From positions 225,814 to 289,813 of the forward strand of contig NZ_BJTV01000011.1 in assembly GCF_007176755.1 (NCBI RefSeq): a stretch of DNA of 64,000 nucleotides, in the 5' to 3' direction. Both the position numbers and the translations under genes were made by a program. How positions within the stretch are numbered: the first letter of the stretch is position 1; every line of letters begins with the position of its first letter. The notes below the pieces were generated by a model, which saw only the letters and a program-made list of their open reading frames with translations, ran no database searches and was not told where the DNA came from. Source of the stretch: Streptomyces sp. 1-11 (GTDB taxonomy: Bacteria; Actinomycetota; Actinomycetes; Streptomycetales; Streptomycetaceae). This document shows, in pieces, positions 24,600-32,572 of this stretch.

Positions 24600-24989
24600 G
24601 TGCACGCATATGACACCTCTCCTCCCCGCCGGCCCGCCTTCGCCTCCGTTCCGTCCGCCCGGTCGGGGGAGAGTCCGGTCGCCGCATCGGCCACGCCGAT
24701 CTACGACTCGCTCTACGCGGAGTGGGTCAAGGCCTTCCGCACGCTGCCGGGTGACCGCAGCGGCGAGGAGGAGCTGGGGTTCACCGCCTTCGGCACCGCC
24801 CCGCACAGCACCGGCTCGTACCGCATGACCTCCTACAGCGCCTACAGCGCGGGGGCGTACAGCGCCCGGCAGAGCGGCGGCCAGCAGCAGCCCCAGTGGC
24901 AGCGGGTCGGCACGCTGGGGCGGCAGCAGGACACCGGGATGCACCACGTCCCGGCGGGGCTGCCGCCCGCGCCGCGGCGCGGCGCCTGA
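24600..24989 (+). CDS. Small hypothetical protein, disordered, Tyr/Ser/Gln-rich
   Basis: 129 residues from GTG 24600 (MHAYDTSPPRRPAFASV), the most likely start in an open frame that continues upstream without an RBS. A short ordered stretch, ATPIYDSLYAEWVKAFRTLPGDRSGEEELGF (about 37-67), is followed by repeats of the SYSAYSAGAYSAR type and a Gln/His/Pro-rich tail. The PIYDSLYAEW segment is a pattern I associate with conserved Streptomyces proteins of unknown function. There is no signal peptide or membrane segment. The RBS is weak and the start is uncertain. It ends at a bidirectional terminator shared with der. Confidence 0.65.
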   Translation: MHAYDTSPPRRPAFASVPSARSGESPVAASATPIYDSLYAEWVKAFRTLPGDRSGEEELGFTAFGTAPHSTGSYRMTSYSAYSAGAYSARQSGGQQQPQWQRVGTLGRQQDTGMHHVPAGLPPAPRRGA

Positions 24990-24993
24990 GGCG

Positions 24994-25041
24994 ATGACGA
25001 AGGGCGGCCCCCGTTCCCACGGGAGAGCCGCCCTTCGTCAT
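24994..25041. terminator. Bidirectional terminator between hypothetical gene and der
   Basis: A perfect 15-bp stem, ATGACGAAGGGCGGC (24994-25008) with 25027-25041, and an 18-nt loop containing a small inner CCCGT/ACGGG stem. It terminates the der operon on one side and the hypothetical gene on the other. Confidence 0.85.
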
Positions 25042-25057
25042 GCCCCGGCGGGGCCGG

Positions 25058-26536
25058 TCACTTCTTCTTGCCGCGCTTCTCGCGCACCCGCACGGAGATG
25101 TGCAGCGGGGTGCCCTCGAAGCCGAACTCCTCGCGCAGCCTGCGCTCGATGAAGCGCCGGTAGCCCGCCTCGATGAAGCCCGAGGCGAAGAGGACGAACC
25201 GCGGCGGCTTGGTGCCGGCCTGGGTGCCGAACAGGATGCGCGGCTGCTTGCCGCCCCGCACGGGGTGCGGGTGGGCCGAGACCAGCTCGCCGAGGAAGGC
25301 GTTCAGCCGGCCGGTGGGCACCCGGGTCTCCCAGCCGGCGAGGGCGGTCTCGATCGCCGGGACGAGCTTCTCCATGTGCCGGCCGGTGCGGGCCGAGACG
25401 TTGACCCGGGGCGCCCAGGCGACCTGGCCCAGCTCGGTCTCGATCTCCCGCTCCAGGTAGTAGCGGCGCTCCTCGTCCAGGGTGTCCCACTTGTTGAAGG
25501 CCAGGACGACGGCGCGGCCCGCCTCCACCGCCATGGTGACGATGCGCTGGTCCTGGACCGAGATGTTCTCGGAGGCGTCGATCAGGATGACGGCCACCTC
25601 CGCCTTCTCGACGGCGGCCGCGGTGCGCAGCGAGGCGTAGTAGTCGGCGCCCTGCTGGAGGTGGACCCGCTTGCGGATGCCCGCGGTGTCGACGAACTTC
25701 CAGGTCACCCCGCCCAGCTCGATGAGCTCGTCGACCGGGTCGCGGGTGGTGCCGGCCAGCTCGTTGACGACGACGCGCTCCTCGCCCGCCACCTTGTTCA
25801 GCAGCGAGGACTTGCCGACGTTCGGGCGGCCGATGAGGGCGATGCGGCGCGGGCCGCCGACCGCGGCGCCGAAGGTCTGCTCGGGCGCCTCGGGCAGCGC
25901 CTCCAGGACGGCGTCCAGCATGTCGCCGGTGCCGCGCCCGTGCAGGGCCGAGACGGGGTGCGGCTCACCGAGGCCCAGGGACCAGAGGTAGGTGGCGTCG
26001 GCCTCGCCGCTCGGGCCGTCGACCTTGTTGGCGGCCAGCACGACGGGCTTGCCGGCCTTGCGCAGCAGCCGTACGACCGCCTCGTCGGTGTCGGTGGCGC
26101 CGACCTTGGCGTCCACGACGAAGACCACCGCGTCGGCGGCCTCGATCGCGTACTCGGCCTGCGCGGCCACGGAGGCGTCGATGCCGAGGACGTCCTGCTC
26201 CCAGCCGCCGGTGTCGACGACCTTGAAGCGGCGCCCCGCCCACTCGGCCTCGTAGGTCACGCGGTCGCGGGTGACGCCGGGCTTGTCCTCGACCACGGCC
26301 TCGCGGCGGCCGATGATCCGGTTCACCAGGGTCGACTTGCCGACATTGGGACGGCCGACGACGGCGAGCACGGGCAGCGGGCCGTGGCCCGCCGCCTCGA
26401 TGGCGCCCTCGACGTCCTCGATGTCGAAGCCCTCTTCCGCGGCGAGCTCCATGAACTCCGCGTACTCGGCGTCGCCGAGAGCCCCGTGGTCGTACTCGTG
26501 CTCAGCCGAGTCGCCGGGCTGGGTCTGGTCGTTCAT
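25058..26536 (-). CDS. der: Ribosome assembly GTPase Der (EngA)
   Basis: 492 residues from ATG 26536 (MNDQTQPGDS). An acidic N-terminal extension of about 50 residues precedes two GTPase domains. Domain 1 has GRPNVGKSTLVN, DTGGWE and NKVDG; domain 2 has GRPNVGKSSLLN, DTAGIRK and NKWD. A KH-like C-terminal domain follows (HPHPVRGGKQPRILFGTQAG) and ends in a basic REKRGKKK. Der binds the 50S subunit and is essential for its maturation. It is the last gene of the aroH-tyrA-cmk-plsC-der run, 76 nt after plsC, and is followed by a strong terminator. The cmk/plsC/der grouping is conserved in actinobacteria. Confidence 0.95.
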   Translation of the reverse strand: MNDQTQPGDSAEHEYDHGALGDAEYAEFMELAAEEGFDIEDVEGAIEAAGHGPLPVLAVVGRPNVGKSTLVNRIIGRREAVVEDKPGVTRDRVTYEAEWAGRRFKVVDTGGWEQDVLGIDASVAAQAEYAIEAADAVVFVVDAKVGATDTDEAVVRLLRKAGKPVVLAANKVDGPSGEADATYLWSLGLGEPHPVSALHGRGTGDMLDAVLEALPEAPEQTFGAAVGGPRRIALIGRPNVGKSSLLNKVAGEERVVVNELAGTTRDPVDELIELGGVTWKFVDTAGIRKRVHLQQGADYYASLRTAAAVEKAEVAVILIDASENISVQDQRIVTMAVEAGRAVVLAFNKWDTLDEERRYYLEREIETELGQVAWAPRVNVSARTGRHMEKLVPAIETALAGWETRVPTGRLNAFLGELVSAHPHPVRGGKQPRILFGTQAGTKPPRFVLFASGFIEAGYRRFIERRLREEFGFEGTPLHISVRVREKRGKKK

Positions 26537-26612
26537 GAAGTCCGTACCTCGTCGTTCATCGTGGTGATCGGTGGAGCGGCCCTGGTGGGCTGATCCACTA
26601 CTCAAGTGTCGC

Positions 26613-27257
26613 TCAGCGCCCGGTGAGGCGCCTTGCGTTTTCCAGGTGGCTGGTGAGCTGCTTCTGGATGCGCTCGGTGGCCTCGTCCAGCGCCCTGCGC
26701 GTGCGCCGCCCGGACCCGTCGCCCGCGTCGAACGGGTCGCCGAAGACGACGTCGACGCGGGAGCGCAGCGGTGGCAGTTGCTTTATCAACCTGCCCGGCC
26801 GCCCGGAACTTCCCAGGACGGCCACGGGCACGATCGGCGCACCGCTGCGTACCGCGAAGTAGGCCAGCCCGGCCCGCAGCGAGGCGAAGTCGCCCTCGCC
26901 CCGGGTGCCCTCCGGGAAGATGCCCAGTACTCCCCCGGCCTCCAGCACGCCGAGGGCCTGGGTGATGGCGGCGCGGTCGGCGGTGGTGCGGTCCACCCTG
27001 AGCTGGCCGATGCCGGTCAGGAAGGGGTTCAGCGGGCCGACGAACGCCTCCTTCTTGATCAGGAAGTGCGTCGGCCGGGGCGAGACGCCCATGACCATCG
27101 GGCCGTCGATGTTGTGCGAGTGGTTCACGGCGAGGATCGCCGGACCGCTCGCGGGCAGCTTCCAGGCGCCGAGCACACGCGGCCGCCACAGCCCGTGCAT
27201 CAGGCCGACGCCGATGCGCCGCCCGACCTCGGCGCCCCGCTCCGACGGAAGGCTCAC
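26613..27257 (-). CDS. plsC: 1-acyl-sn-glycerol-3-phosphate acyltransferase
   Basis: 214 residues from GTG 27257, whose GTGA overlaps the cmk stop. The LPLAT motifs are all present: NHSHNIDGP (H-x4-D catalytic pair), the substrate-binding block with FVGPLNPFLTG, FPEGTRGEGDF and the VPVAVLG strand. It adds an acyl chain to lysophosphatidate at the inner membrane face in phospholipid synthesis. There is no long membrane anchor; the N-terminal hydrophobic helix is short. Pairing with cytidylate kinase (CDP-DAG supply) makes metabolic sense, and the overlap indicates translational coupling. Confidence 0.9.
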   Translation of the reverse strand: MSLPSERGAEVGRRIGVGLMHGLWRPRVLGAWKLPASGPAILAVNHSHNIDGPMVMGVSPRPTHFLIKKEAFVGPLNPFLTGIGQLRVDRTTADRAAITQALGVLEAGGVLGIFPEGTRGEGDFASLRAGLAYFAVRSGAPIVPVAVLGSSGRPGRLIKQLPPLRSRVDVVFGDPFDAGDGSGRRTRRALDEATERIQKQLTSHLENARRLTGR

Positions 27258-27946
27258 TTCCCGGCCCGCTTCTCCTCGACCAGGGTGACGACGCACTCGA
27301 TGACCTGGGTGAGGGTGAGCTCGGTGGTGTCCACCTCGACCGCGTCGTCCGCCTTGGCGAGCGGGGAGGTCTTGCGGCTGGAGTCGGCCGCGTCCCGCTT
27401 GATCAGGGCCTCGCGGGTGGCGTGGACGTCGGCGCCCTTCAGCTCGCCGCTGCGGCGGGCCGCGCGGGCCTCCGGGGAGGCGGTGAGGAAGATCTTCAGG
27501 TCCGCGTCCGGCAGCACGGTGGTGCCGATGTCCCGGCCCTCGACCACGATGCCGTGCTCGGCGCCGGCCGCCAGCGAGCGCTGCAGCTCGGTGATCCGGG
27601 TGCGCACCTCGGGAACCGCGCTGACCGCGCTGACCTTGGAGGTGACCTCCTGCGTGCGGATCGGGGCGGCGACGTCGACGCCGTCGACCGTGATGGCCGG
27701 GGCGGACGGGTCGGTGCCGGAGACGATCTCCGGCTTGCCCGCGACGGCGGCGATGGCGGTCGGGTCCTCCAGGTCGATGCCGTTGGTCACCATCCACCAG
27801 GTGATGGCCCGGTACTGGGCGCCGGTGTCGAGGTAGCTCAGGCCGAGCTTGGCGGCCACGGCCTTCGACGTGCTCGACTTGCCCGTGCCGGAGGGGCCGT
27901 CGATCGCGACGACGACGGGCTTGGCGGTCGGGGCGCCGTTTTCCAC
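27254..27946 (-). CDS. cmk: Cytidylate kinase
   Basis: 230 residues from GTG 27946, preceded by GGAAGG at 8 nt; a GTG three codons upstream is possible. The P-loop is GPSGTGKSSTS (about 17-27). Conserved CMP-binding features are YLDTGAQYRAITW, VVEGRDIGTTVLPDADLKIFLTA (split across the core strand) and RDAADSSRKTSPLAKADDAVEVD, the lid and C-terminal signature. It phosphorylates CMP and dCMP. There is a 103-nt gap from tyrA and a GTGA overlap with plsC. The length and motifs are normal for the family. Confidence 0.94.
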   Translation of the reverse strand: MENGAPTAKPVVVAIDGPSGTGKSSTSKAVAAKLGLSYLDTGAQYRAITWWMVTNGIDLEDPTAIAAVAGKPEIVSGTDPSAPAITVDGVDVAAPIRTQEVTSKVSAVSAVPEVRTRITELQRSLAAGAEHGIVVEGRDIGTTVLPDADLKIFLTASPEARAARRSGELKGADVHATREALIKRDAADSSRKTSPLAKADDAVEVDTTELTLTQVIECVVTLVEEKRAGK

Positions 27947-28049
27947 GGGGGACACCTTCCTGGTGCGGTGCGGGGGCGGGGGGCCGGAGCGCGAGAGCGC
28001 CCCGCACAAGGTTACTGGGTTCGGGTGACCCCGTCGGACGCCCGCCCGC

Positions 28050-29135
28050 CTACTGCCGCAGCGCCCAGCCCCGCTCCCGCAGCGCCTCCTTCAGCATCGG
28101 CGCCGCCTGGGGCTCGACCATGAGCTGGACGAGACCGGCCTGCTGCCCCGTCGCGTGCTCGATCCGGACGTCCTCGACGTTGACCCCGGCCCGGCCCGCG
28201 TCCGCGAAGATGCGGGCGAGCTGGCCGGGCTGGTCGTCGATGAGGACGACGACGGTCTCGTACCGGCGCGGCGCGCTGCCGTGCTTGCCGGGTACCCGCA
28301 CCTGGCCCGCGTTGCCGCGGCGCAGCACGTCCTCGATGCCCGTGCCGCCCTCGCGGCGCTTGTCCTCGTCGGAGGACTGCAGGGCGCGCAGGGCCCGGAC
28401 GGTCTCCTCCAGGTCGGCGGAGACGTCGGTGAGCAGGTCGGCGACCGGGCCGGGGTTGGCGGAGAGGATGTCGATCCACATCCGGGGGTCGGACGCGGCG
28501 ATCCGGGTGACGTCCCGGATGCCCTGCCCGCACAGCCGCACGGCGGCCTCCTCGGCGTGCTGCAGGCGGGCCGCGACCAGGCTGGAGACCAGGTGGGGCA
28601 TGTGGGAGACGAGGGCGACGGCCCGGTCGTGGGCGTCGGCGTCCATGACGACCGGCACCGCGCGGCAGTGCGAGACCAGCTCCAGGGCGAGGTTGAGGAC
28701 CTCGGTGTCGGTGTCCCGGGTCGGGGTGAGCACCCAGGGGCGGCCCTCGAAGAGGTCGGCGGTGGCCGCCAGCGGGCCGGACTTCTCCCGGCCGGACATG
28801 GGGTGGGTGCCGATGTAGGCGGACAGGTCCAGGCCCCGCTCCTCCAGCTCGCGGCGCGGGCCGCCCTTGACGCTGGCCACGTCGACGTAGCCGCGGGCGG
28901 CGCCGCGGGTCATGGCGTCCGCGAGGACGCCGGCCACGTGTGCGGGCGGTGCGGCCACGACGGCGAGGTCGACGGGGCCGTCCGGGGCCTCGTCGGTGCC
29001 CGCGCCCAGCGCGGCCGCCGTGCGGGCCTGCTCGGGGTCGTGGTCGGCGAGGTGGACGACGACGCCCCGCTGGGTCAGGGCGAGCGCGGCGGAGGTGCCG
29101 ATGAGCCCGGTGCCGATGACGAGTGCGGTTCTCAC
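28050..29135 (-). CDS. tyrA: Prephenate dehydrogenase with C-terminal ACT domain
   Basis: 361 residues from GTG 29135, overlapping the aroH stop (GTGA). An N-terminal Rossmann domain (VIGTGLIGTSAALAL, about 6-20) binds NAD; the catalytic region has THPMSGREKSGP with the active His and the helical dimerisation domain. The ACT domain (about 285-345: VVVLIDDQPGQLARIFADAG) is the likely tyrosine feedback site. It converts prephenate to 4-hydroxyphenylpyruvate in tyrosine synthesis. Direct coupling to the chorismate mutase gene puts two consecutive steps on one message. Confidence 0.92.
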   Translation of the reverse strand: MRTALVIGTGLIGTSAALALTQRGVVVHLADHDPEQARTAAALGAGTDEAPDGPVDLAVVAAPPAHVAGVLADAMTRGAARGYVDVASVKGGPRRELEERGLDLSAYIGTHPMSGREKSGPLAATADLFEGRPWVLTPTRDTDTEVLNLALELVSHCRAVPVVMDADAHDRAVALVSHMPHLVSSLVAARLQHAEEAAVRLCGQGIRDVTRIAASDPRMWIDILSANPGPVADLLTDVSADLEETVRALRALQSSDEDKRREGGTGIEDVLRRGNAGQVRVPGKHGSAPRRYETVVVLIDDQPGQLARIFADAGRAGVNVEDVRIEHATGQQAGLVQLMVEPQAAPMLKEALRERGWALRQ

Positions 29136-29494
29136 TGGGCGATGTCCTTGCGCAGGGCGGCGGCGGCGCCGAGGTAGACGTGGGCGATCCGGGCGCGGGG
29201 CAGGTCCGACTCTATGTGCGCGAGCACGCGGACGACCCGGGGCATGGCGCCCTCGACGTCCAGTTCCTGGGCGCAGATCAGGGGGACGTCGACGATCCCG
29301 AGCTTGCGGGCGGCGGCGGCCGGGAAGTCGCTGTGCAGGTCGGGGGTGGCCGTGAACCAGATGCTGATCAGGTCGTCGGCGGTGAGCCGGTTGCGCTCGA
29401 GGACCGCGGTGAGCAGCGCTCCGACCTGCTCGTCCATGTGACCGGCCTCGTCCCGCTCCAGTTGGACGGCCCCCCGGACCGCTCGTACCGCCAC
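29132..29494 (-). CDS. aroH: Chorismate mutase, AroH type
   Basis: 120 residues from GTG 29494 (MAVRAVRGAVQLERDE), with GAGGAG about 9 nt upstream. It is the monofunctional AroH/Bacillus-type trimer enzyme: Arg in VRAVRGAVQ, CAQELDVEGAMPRVVRV (matching the C-x-QE-M-V-x-G-S/A pattern) and HVYLGAAAALRKD with the C-terminal Arg. It rearranges chorismate to prephenate, the substrate of the next gene product. The long open frame upstream of 29494 is read-through. This is the first gene of the aroH-tyrA-cmk-plsC-der run. Confidence 0.92.
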   Translation of the reverse strand: MAVRAVRGAVQLERDEAGHMDEQVGALLTAVLERNRLTADDLISIWFTATPDLHSDFPAAAARKLGIVDVPLICAQELDVEGAMPRVVRVLAHIESDLPRARIAHVYLGAAAALRKDIAQ

Positions 29495-29708
29495 GGCGCT
29501 GCTCCTCGCTGACGTGCGTCTTCGTTGCTGGGCCTCCAGCCTAGTCAGGGCCCGGCCGCCGGGCGCGCGGCGCCCGGCCGCTGAGACGCGGGGCCGACCC
29601 GGTGACGGGCGGGTCCGCCCTCCCGTCTCCTCCCCCGACGGGGACGCCTCTGGTGCGAAGATGTCGCAAATCGTTGCTTTTCCTCCATCCGATGTTCGGA
29701 GTGACGAC

Positions 29709-30104
29709 ATGACCTACAGCACGACGCGGCGCACGGTTCTCGCGACGGGCGCGGCGGCGCTCGCCACCGGCTGCGGGGGCGGCGGCGGCTCGGCGGGCTC
29801 CTCCCCGTCGCCCAGCGGCCGGGCGCTGGCGAGCACGAGCGACATCCCGGAGGGCGGCGGCAAAGTCTTCAAGGAGCAGAAGGTCGTGGTCACCCAGCCG
29901 TCGAAGGGCGACTTCAAGGCCTTCTCGGCGATCTGCACGCACGAGGGCTGCACGGTGAGCGCGGTGGCCGACGGCACCATCGACTGCCCCTGCCACGGCA
30001 GCAGGTTCCGCATCACCGACGGCTCGGTGGCGAACGGCCCGGCGACCCGGCCGCTGCCCGCCGAGACCATCAAGGTGGAGGGAAATTCGATCCGCCTGAC
30101 GTGA
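29709..30104 (+). CDS. Tat-exported Rieske [2Fe-2S] protein
   Basis: 131 residues from ATG 29709. The N-terminus TTRRTVLATGAAALATGC is a twin-arginine signal ending in a lipobox-like LATGC, so the mature protein may be a lipid-anchored Cys22 form. The Rieske fold follows: CTHEGC (Cys76, His78, Cys81) and CPCHGSRF (Cys93, Cys95, His96), giving two Cys and two His ligands plus the structural disulfide pair. It is an electron carrier outside the membrane; its redox partner is unknown because no cytochrome b or oxygenase gene is adjacent. It lies 22 nt before the first nucleotidyltransferase gene, on the same strand. Confidence 0.9.
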   Translation: MTYSTTRRTVLATGAAALATGCGGGGGSAGSSPSPSGRALASTSDIPEGGGKVFKEQKVVVTQPSKGDFKAFSAICTHEGCTVSAVADGTIDCPCHGSRFRITDGSVANGPATRPLPAETIKVEGNSIRLT

Positions 30105-30126
30105 GCGGCCCGCGTACGCTGCGGGG

Positions 30127-30870
30127 ATGCAGCCCGCGGACCTGGTACGCGACCACACGATCTACGCCTGCGTCATGGGTTCGCGGGCCTTCGGCCTGGC
30201 CACCGAGGCCAGCGACACCGACCGGCGGGGTGTCTTCCTCGCTCCCACTCCCCTGTTCTGGCGGTTCGACAAGCCGCCGGCGCACGTGGAGGGGCCGGGC
30301 GAGGAACGCTTCTCCTGGGAGCTGGAGCGGTTCTGCGAGCTGGCCCTGCGCGGCAACCCGAACATCTTGGAGTGCCTGCACTCCCCGCTGGTGGAACACG
30401 TGGACGACACCGGCCGCGAACTGCTCGCCCTGCGCGGCGCCTTCCTGTCCCGGCGGGTGTACGACACCTTCACCGGCTACGCCCTGGGCCAGCGCAGGAA
30501 GCTCGACGCCGACATCCGCACCACGGGCGCCCCGCGCTGGAAGCACGCCATGCACCTGCTGCGCCTGCTGACCAGCGCCCGGGACCTGCTGCGCACCGGG
30601 GAGCTGCGGATCGACGCCGGCGACGAGCGGGAGCCGCTGCTGGCGGTGAAGCGGGGCGAGGTCTCCTGGCCGGAGGTCGAGGCGCGCATGGCCCGGCTGG
30701 CGGCGGAGACCGAGCTGGCCCTGCGCGGCACCCCGCTGCCGCCGGAACCGGACCGCGCGCGCGTGGCCGGCTTCCTGTTCCGGGCGCGCCGCGCCTCAGC
30801 CCGCCAGGCGGACGCGTACGACGAAGTCGTGCAGGGCGTCGTGCGCGCTGGGCGCGTCGGGCAGGGCTGA
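30127..30870 (+). CDS. Pol-beta-superfamily nucleotidyltransferase (RlaP-like), paralogue A
   Basis: 247 residues. The nucleotidyltransferase core is at the N-terminus: VMGSRAFGLATEASDTDRRG with Gly18-Ser19 and Asp30/Asp32, then VFLAPTPLFW. A long helical domain follows, with NPNILECLHSPL, YALGQRRKLD and KHAMHLLRLLTSARDLL. This is the RlaP/YcgL-type family, seen near RNA-repair and NAD-related genes in comparative work I recall. The reaction is unproven but is expected to add or transfer a nucleotide to a nucleic acid or protein. Its 3' end overlaps by 75 bp the convergent paralogue B. It is 22 nt after the Rieske gene, which may be co-transcribed. Confidence 0.82.
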   Translation: MQPADLVRDHTIYACVMGSRAFGLATEASDTDRRGVFLAPTPLFWRFDKPPAHVEGPGEERFSWELERFCELALRGNPNILECLHSPLVEHVDDTGRELLALRGAFLSRRVYDTFTGYALGQRRKLDADIRTTGAPRWKHAMHLLRLLTSARDLLRTGELRIDAGDEREPLLAVKRGEVSWPEVEARMARLAAETELALRGTPLPPEPDRARVAGFLFRARRASARQADAYDEVVQGVVRAGRVGQG

Positions 30871-31545
30871 GGCGGCCTGCGCCTCGTCGAGCACCGCGTG
30901 CAGCCGCTCCACGTCGGCCTCCACGCGCGCGTGATCGACGTCGGCGGTCCCGTGCTCGCGCTCGGCCTTGGCCGCGATCAGCTCGGGCAGGTAGGCGGGC
31001 GCGTCCACCTGCTCCAGCAGGGTGGGCAGGTGGGCCTGCACCTCGCCGCTGCGCATCAGGTGGATGCCGGTGAGCAGTACCCGGAACGTGTAGAGCAGCG
31101 GCTTGAGTTCGCCGGTCTTGTCGAACAGCCGCCACTGGGTCACCGCGAACCCGCGGTAGTGGTGGGCGTGGTGGCCGGTGAGGACGCCCGGCGCGAGCGC
31201 GGCCAGCTCCCGGTGCGCCTCGCAGGTGTGCGCCACCAGGGGCGACAGGAGCTGCTCCAGCACATAGCCGTTGCGCCGGAGCATCAGCCGGGCGAACTTG
31301 CGCACGTCGTGGGTGACGAGGTCCATCTCGGTGCCGAACCGCACCCATGTCCGCGACCGCGTCTCCTCCGGCTCGCGCAGCCCGACCAGGTCCGCCGCGG
31401 GCAGCAGGTGGGCGCCGCGCAGGTCCAGGTCGGAGTCCTCGGAGGGGAACCCGTAGAGGTGGGCTCCCGAGACGGTCGCGAACAGCAGGGGGTGGGGCTG
31501 TTCGGCGATCACGGGCGTCAGGTCCATGTCGAGGTCGTCGATCAT
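30796..31545 (-). CDS. Pol-beta-superfamily nucleotidyltransferase, paralogue B
   Basis: 249 residues from ATG 31545. The core reads VSGAHLYGFPSEDSDLDLRG, with Ser26-Gly27 and Asp39/Asp41, the same plan as paralogue A but with the Gly-Ser order inverted. MDLVTHDVRKFARLMLRRNGYVLEQLLSPLV and the helical tail with LLYTFRVLLTGIHLM follow, again parallel to paralogue A. It starts 4 nt after the ADP-ribosylglycohydrolase stop, so it belongs to that operon. The shared architecture with the convergent neighbour suggests an ancient duplication. The substrate is unknown. Confidence 0.8.
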   Translation of the reverse strand: MIDDLDMDLTPVIAEQPHPLLFATVSGAHLYGFPSEDSDLDLRGAHLLPAADLVGLREPEETRSRTWVRFGTEMDLVTHDVRKFARLMLRRNGYVLEQLLSPLVAHTCEAHRELAALAPGVLTGHHAHHYRGFAVTQWRLFDKTGELKPLLYTFRVLLTGIHLMRSGEVQAHLPTLLEQVDAPAYLPELIAAKAEREHGTADVDHARVEADVERLHAVLDEAQAASALPDAPSAHDALHDFVVRVRLAG

Positions 31546-31549
31546 GGGC

Positions 31550-32572
31550 CTAAGCGTCCCAGAGCGCTCCCAGTGCCAAAAGATCGCCGCGGTACTCGAT
31601 CCGGCCGGCCCAGTCGGCGGGCCAGGCGTCCGCGCCCAGCCAGGCGCCCGCGAAGGCCCCGGTGAGGCAGGCGATCGAGTCCGAGTCGCCCGAGGAGCAG
31701 GCGGCCCTGCGCAGCGCGGTGACGGGCCGGTCCGGGAAGAGCAGGAAGCACAGCAGCCCGGTGGCGAGGGCCTCCTCGGCGATCCAGCCCGCACCGGTGG
31801 CCAGGCAGGGGTCGGTCTCCGGGGAGACGGTGCGCACCGCCTCCTGGAGCCGGCCGAGCACGTCCAGGCACTCGTCCCAGCCGCGCGCGATGAAGTGTTC
31901 GGGGGTGCGGTCCTGGGAGCGGGTCCACAGGTCGCCGAGCCAGGTGTGGTGGTAGCGGGTGCGGTTGTCGTAGGCGTAGCTGCGGAGCCGTCCGACGAGT
32001 CCGGCCGGGTCGGTGCCGCTGGCGAGCAGGTGCACGGCGTGGGCGGTCAGGTCGGAGGCAGCCAGGGCGGTGGGGTGCCCGTGGGTGAGCGCGGACTGCA
32101 ACTGGGCGGCGCCGGCGCGCTGTTCGCCGGTGAGGCCGGGGACGAGGCCGACCGGGGCGACGCGCATGTTGGCGCCGCAGCCCTTGGAACCGGCCTGGCC
32201 GGCGTCCTGCCAGGCGCGGCCCTCCTCCTTGAGCAGCGCGCAGGCGGTCAGGCAGGTGTTGCCCGGCGCGCGGTTGTTGTCCGGCGACTGGTACCAGTCC
32301 ACGAACTCCTCGCGCAGCGGCCGCTCCAGCCGAAGCGGCGCGAGGTCCCCGCGCTCCAGGGCCGTCCGGAGCGCGCGGCCGACGGCGAGGGTCATCTGGG
32401 TGTCGTCGGAGACGAGGGCGTGCCGCGCCAGTTCCATCTCCCGCCAGGAGCCGCACTCGGCGAGGATCGAGGGCACGTCGTCGAACTCGGTCGGGAAGCC
32501 GAGGGCGTCCCCGAGGGCGAGGCCGAGGAGGGAGCCGGTGGCGGCGCGTTTGCCCGGTCGGGTGGTGGTCAT
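31550..32572 (-). CDS. ADP-ribosylglycohydrolase (DraG-like)
   Basis: 340 residues from ATG 32572, overlapping the upstream Nudix gene stop (ATGA). The dinuclear-metal fold is complete: GLALGDALGFPTEF near the N-terminus, VSDDTQMTLAVGRAL (first Asp-Asp pair), GCGANMRVAPVGLV, and CSSGDSDSIACLTGAFAGAWLG near the C-terminus (second metal Asp pair). Such enzymes remove ADP-ribose from proteins, nucleic acids or O-acetyl-ADP-ribose. In this operon it would release ADP-ribose, a known ligand of NrtR-type regulators, encoded directly upstream. The target of deribosylation is unknown. Confidence 0.88.
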   Translation of the reverse strand: MTTTRPGKRAATGSLLGLALGDALGFPTEFDDVPSILAECGSWREMELARHALVSDDTQMTLAVGRALRTALERGDLAPLRLERPLREEFVDWYQSPDNNRAPGNTCLTACALLKEEGRAWQDAGQAGSKGCGANMRVAPVGLVPGLTGEQRAGAAQLQSALTHGHPTALAASDLTAHAVHLLASGTDPAGLVGRLRSYAYDNRTRYHHTWLGDLWTRSQDRTPEHFIARGWDECLDVLGRLQEAVRTVSPETDPCLATGAGWIAEEALATGLLCFLLFPDRPVTALRRAACSSGDSDSIACLTGAFAGAWLGADAWPADWAGRIEYRGDLLALGALWDA

